Origin: Antedon mediterranea
Lineage: Eukaryota > Echinodermata > Crinoidea > Comatulida > Antedonidae
DNA: 64,000 nucleotides
Assembly: GCF_964355755.1 (NCBI RefSeq)
Contig: NC_092671.1
Coordinates: forward strand, 10,923,001 to 10,987,000
Direction of reading: 5' to 3'
The position numbers and the translations under genes are program-made. The notes beneath the pieces are model-generated. The model was given only the letters and a program-made list of their open reading frames with translations. It did not search any database and was not told where the DNA came from. Each line of letters begins with the position of its first letter. Position 1 is the stretch's first letter. Positions 60,153 to 64,000 of the stretch are shown here, piece by piece.

Positions 60153-63100
60153 ATGTCTAGTCGTAAGAAGAAGAAAAAAGAACTTGAACGCTTCAAATCC
60201 GAACTAAAGTTACGCGACTTACGCGATGACGTCATTGAAATCTTAATTAACGAAGGATTCAGTCGTTTGTCCGATTTACGAGGTTTGGAAGTGGAAGACT
60301 TGGATAAAATACAAAATCTTCAACTGGCACAGTATGTGATTTTGAAAACAAAAATTAAAGAGAAATGGAGTAAGGTGTATGACATGGAGAGCAGCAGTGA
60401 TGGTGAGAGCACAGTAGAAAATGTTGAAGGTAAAGAGTAAAACCTGGAAAGATGTAATTTATTAAAACGATGTTATTTCATTTACATATTTTTTAAATGA
60501 TTTTATAAGGATTAGGCCTACAAGAAAAAAGGATGCAAAATTTGCTAAGAGTTAACAAAGAAAAATTAGCATACTGTACTATACTGTACAAACCCACTAA
60601 TAACAGCCTATCCTATAAATGTATTCAGTATACCGTATCGGCTTACATTAAAAAAATATTCTAAATCACAAATATTTTTCTGAAAGAATGCATTGTCCTG
60701 GTGTGTGGATATTTGCATATATATTATTTTTAACGTAATTAGGTCTACTGTTACAAATGTTTTAAATATCCGAACGTTCCTAGATTAGAGGTAGATATTA
60801 CGTATTATTCAATTCAATAATTACAACTTATTATCTGCCTTGAACAGAAAAATATGAGCCGGAATTGGAATCCAGAAAAAGGCAGAAGAAGCACAAAAGA
60901 AACTCTTCGAAAGAAGGTCTTGATAGTGGTACTTCAAGCTCTAAAACGGAAGATCACAAAGCTTCGGGTCAACGAACAGGGGTCAAGAGTAAAGCTTCAA
61001 CTCAAACCAAACCCGACAAAACTTCGGATATAGAGAGTGGCCAAAATACACAAGATAACACTCGCGCCCAAAATCCACAAAGTACTGGGGCTGGTGAAAA
61101 AACAGAAATGAAGAGTGATTTTAACAAAAGTAAACCCAAGGAAGACAAACATGACAAAACGTCGGATATAGAGAGTAACCAAAATACACAAGATAACACT
61201 TACGCGCCAAAACCCCAGAGTACTCGGGCTGGTGAAAAACCAGAACGAATGAAGAGTGATTTTAACACAAGTAAACCTAAGGACGACAAACATGAAAAAC
61301 CGTCGACAGAACACGTTTCAGATATTGAAGGTATGATTTTCACAATACTAAGTTTGTGCCCATTTTAACCATGATAAGTCGCCGAATAATCTTATTAATT
61401 TTATATTAAATTAGTAACTGTTAGTCAAATTTTCTTTTTAAATACTCTTCGCAAACAAAATCCAATTATTAAATACCGTAAATATAGAAATAATCATTAA
61501 TATGGTGTTGTGCTTAACTATGTTTGTACCCATAGACGTTGAACAGTCGAACGACTTGATAGAACACTTCAATTGCAATTTAGCTAAAAAGTTTTTCAAA
61601 CAGAAGCGATATGATAAAATGGAAGAAGTGTTGGTTAAAGTGGACAGGCAGACGAAATCAGCATACGGTAGAGGAAGATTCGCCACGAAGATATCACAGG
61701 GGTGTAATGATTTTGCTGAATTACATGACTGCATTAACCATCAGATGACAGATGTCAAAGTTTTGCATGAACTGGCATGTGCGCAGTTCCTTTCCCTTGC
61801 AGAGTCTCACAGAGAGATATTGAAAGAGATGGACATGGACACAGAATGTACTATCTTTACTGAATGGGCTAGTCGCTTAGAAGTGATATTCATGGAGAAT
61901 TCGCCTCTTGAATACGGTTCACTTGAATGGAAAACTGTGATTTCCAAAACAGAGGAAGTGGAAAGGTTTTTTTCATCTCTTCCAATTCCAGCAAGAAATG
62001 TCTCAAAATCATACATTCTGTTAATGTTGCAATTTATTTGCCGTATGTGGCTGTATCGAAATCATCTTATTCCAGAAGATCAATATGGTCTGCTTTTAGT
62101 CGCTACATTCGCTCTTCCGCTGTGTGAATCTGAGCTTGTGACGTCAAAATATTTTTGCGCTGTAAAGCATGACATGTACGTGCACGCTGCAATAACCATC
62201 GGGTGTAATATCTCGAATATGCGGTTAGCTGTTAAAGATTGGTATGATGAATTTTATAGGTTCACAAAAAGATGTGAGCAACTCTACGACGAAGGGCTCA
62301 AAATGAACAAAGATATTAGATCTGAGGATGATACTAGAAACTTGGACAAGTTTACTTCCTGTATGTATAGCTTTATTTGAAAATTATATCTTAATAACAG
62401 GCCTATAGTGTGTTTTATCGTTTGTACAGCTCAGACACCACATTACATGTTTACAGCATTATTCTCTTTATTATACTTTTTTTTTATCGAAATTAATTTG
62501 TTTTTTTAAACATTTATTTTTAAAGTGGTGCAATCACGACTGAAGACAGCTGATCTGCATTTTGGCATATGCCAAGATGACTACATACCAGACAGGACCA
62601 CAGACGAGCACCATAGACTGACTGAGCAAAATATAACCACTATTTTGAGTCATTGGAATGACAAAAGCTATAAAGCCTTCTGCCAGTCTATCACTGACGC
62701 CGAAAATCAACTTAAAGATACTGGTTTTAGGCTACAAGTTGGTAGTTGGTTATCTCCTAGATACAAGGACGCATGTAATGTTTTAAATGGTTCTTATAAA
62801 CAACTTGATAGTTCACAGTCTCTCCTTGACAATCTGCGTGACTATCTCATGGAACTCGTAGTTGACTGCAGGCGACTTCTGAAAGATTTGAAGATCTACA
62901 GCAATGATTCAATGACAGACTGGGTTGAAGTTTTCTCTCGATTTTGTTCCGCTGATGATTGTGTATTTGGATCTTCTGAATGGCATGCAGTATTGGATAG
63001 AGCTAAAACAACAGTAGAAAATATGCCACGAGGAGCAAATATTATCGGACGAACAATTACACAAATGTATGTTCAACTTTTCGTAGAGTTAATGAAGAAG

Positions 63101-64000
63101 GCATTTCTAACATATCAGCAAATAACGCCTAAAGACCGACTTGGCCATGTTCGTTTGGCTTTAATTAACATGACAATGGTAAAAAGTCCTCTTCTGTCAA
63201 GTAAATGGTACTCAAGCATGCGATTTAATATATACTTGTGTGGGCTAAGAAGCATAGCATCATGTTTACTAGAAGCTGAGAAGCCTAATAAGGATACGTT
63301 CTATCAAGAATACAAAAACGTAAAAGAAAACATTGACAGTTTAATTGTAGAAAGTCGAAAATTCAAATTGCCGTTTGCCTCAAAGGAAGACTTGGAAAAG
63401 TTTATAGCTCTCCATAAAGGTAAATACAACAATATATAAATTATAAACCAAACTATTCGAAATATTAAAATATATATTTTATTAGGCCTATTTGTCGTTT
63501 TACTCTAGTAGTAAGCTATACCATTTATTAGTGGTCTCTACTTATATACATTACATACAATGCAACACACATAATATGTCATTAACATATAAAGTATAAT
63601 AATGTTTTTATACCTATCGCCTTTTCCCTGAAAAAAAAATTGATTTGAATTGATTAAAATTTCATTTAAAAACAATTGACTTAAAACAGGCTCTAACACT
63701 TTTATGTCTTTCAAAGACGTCAAGCAAAACATGACTGGTAGGTCACATTCTCGAAGCAAAGTGATTGCATCTGATCCTGATGTATCACGACTTGTTGAAA
63801 CGGCAGTCGCTAAATATCAACAAAAGGACTACGATCAGATGACCAAACATCTAGATGATGGTGAAAAGAAAGATGGATCATGTGATGTGCGATTGGCATT
63901 TGCTGGAAATATTTCTACTGAATTCCATCTTGTTGTCACTTTCAGCAATAATATACCCGAGGATAGTGGACTTTCGACTGTCGAGGAAACTACTCAGAAA
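60153..64000 (+). CDS. SAM-like domain plus tandem unknown helical domains, continues past window
   Basis: Five exons: 60153-60429, 60848-61330, 61536-62360, 62526-63419 and 63690 to the edge. All introns are GT-AG and phase 1. Exon 1 encodes a lysine-rich start and a SAM-like helical bundle (ELKLRDLRDDVIEILINEGF, LSDLRGLEVEDL). Exon 2 is a charged S/K-rich linker with two copies of a 46-47-residue repeat (KTSDIES.QNTQDNT, KSDFN.SKPK.DKH). Exons 3 and 4 each encode one roughly 275-300-residue mostly helical domain. The two are distant homologues, sharing GS.EW..V......VE, then Y.LLMLQF/Y.QLFVEL and ALPL..S.L.SK/MVKSPLLSSK. Exon 5 starts a third copy (VAKYQQKDYDQMTKHLDDGE). I do not recognise the domain, and no transmembrane or enzymatic motif is seen. 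Cytosolic scaffold or signalling, perhaps innate immune, is speculation. Confidence 0.85.

Noticed and set aside
1-64000. CRISPR array or prokaryotic operon
   Set aside because: Tandem arrays lack spacers and the genes are clearly spliced; the window is animal genomic DNA.

Overview
The window is eukaryotic genomic DNA: AT-rich, with multi-exon genes, GT-AG introns and many decayed transposable elements. The gene content (animal-type guanine deaminase, an SLC5 monocarboxylate-type transporter, a rhodopsin-class GPCR), tRNA-derived SINEs and the very frequent word AGGCCTA suggest a marine invertebrate deuterostome. An echinoderm, possibly a crinoid, is my best guess; the species is an inference from overall impression.

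Layout. 364-1372 is a 46-bp minisatellite. 1760-5068 (minus) is a five-exon gene for an unrecognised 379-aa, Q/N-rich protein. It faces, across about 1.5 kb, a complete 13-exon guanine deaminase gene (6591-12859, plus). 13438-18886 is a composite fold-back-type repeat with long inverted arms around a 30-bp minisatellite and a LINE relic. Two tandem plus-strand paralogs follow (19445-21223 and 25132-27590), coding small PPxY-rich single-pass membrane proteins. A decayed copy of guanine deaminase exons 10-11 lies upstream of the second one, so the block [GDA 3' end + PPxY gene] was duplicated in tandem. A third, more distant family member lies at 54177-55090 (minus, 3' end not found).

29608-44232 (minus) is a complete 14-exon SLC5A8/12-like sodium-coupled transporter gene of 613 aa. 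Its 5.3-kb first intron is nearly filled by a 5-kb element with long terminal inverted repeats, which contains a nearly intact non-LTR retrotransposon (one stop, one frameshift). 48900-49988 (plus) is a GPCR whose coding region is a single exon. 50-60 kb is mostly repeats: TA-flanked MITEs, a 17-bp minisatellite, an 800-bp inverted-repeat element, a palindromic element that also occurs inverted at 45 kb, and an A-B/A-B segmental duplication.

60153-64000 (plus, continuing past the edge) is the most unusual gene. It encodes a SAM-like domain, a charged linker with its own internal repeat, and then tandem ~280-aa helical domains that I do not recognise. Each domain is encoded by one exon and every intron seen is phase 1, a structure suited to domain expansion. 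No operon logic applies; the genes appear functionally unrelated apart from the local duplications.
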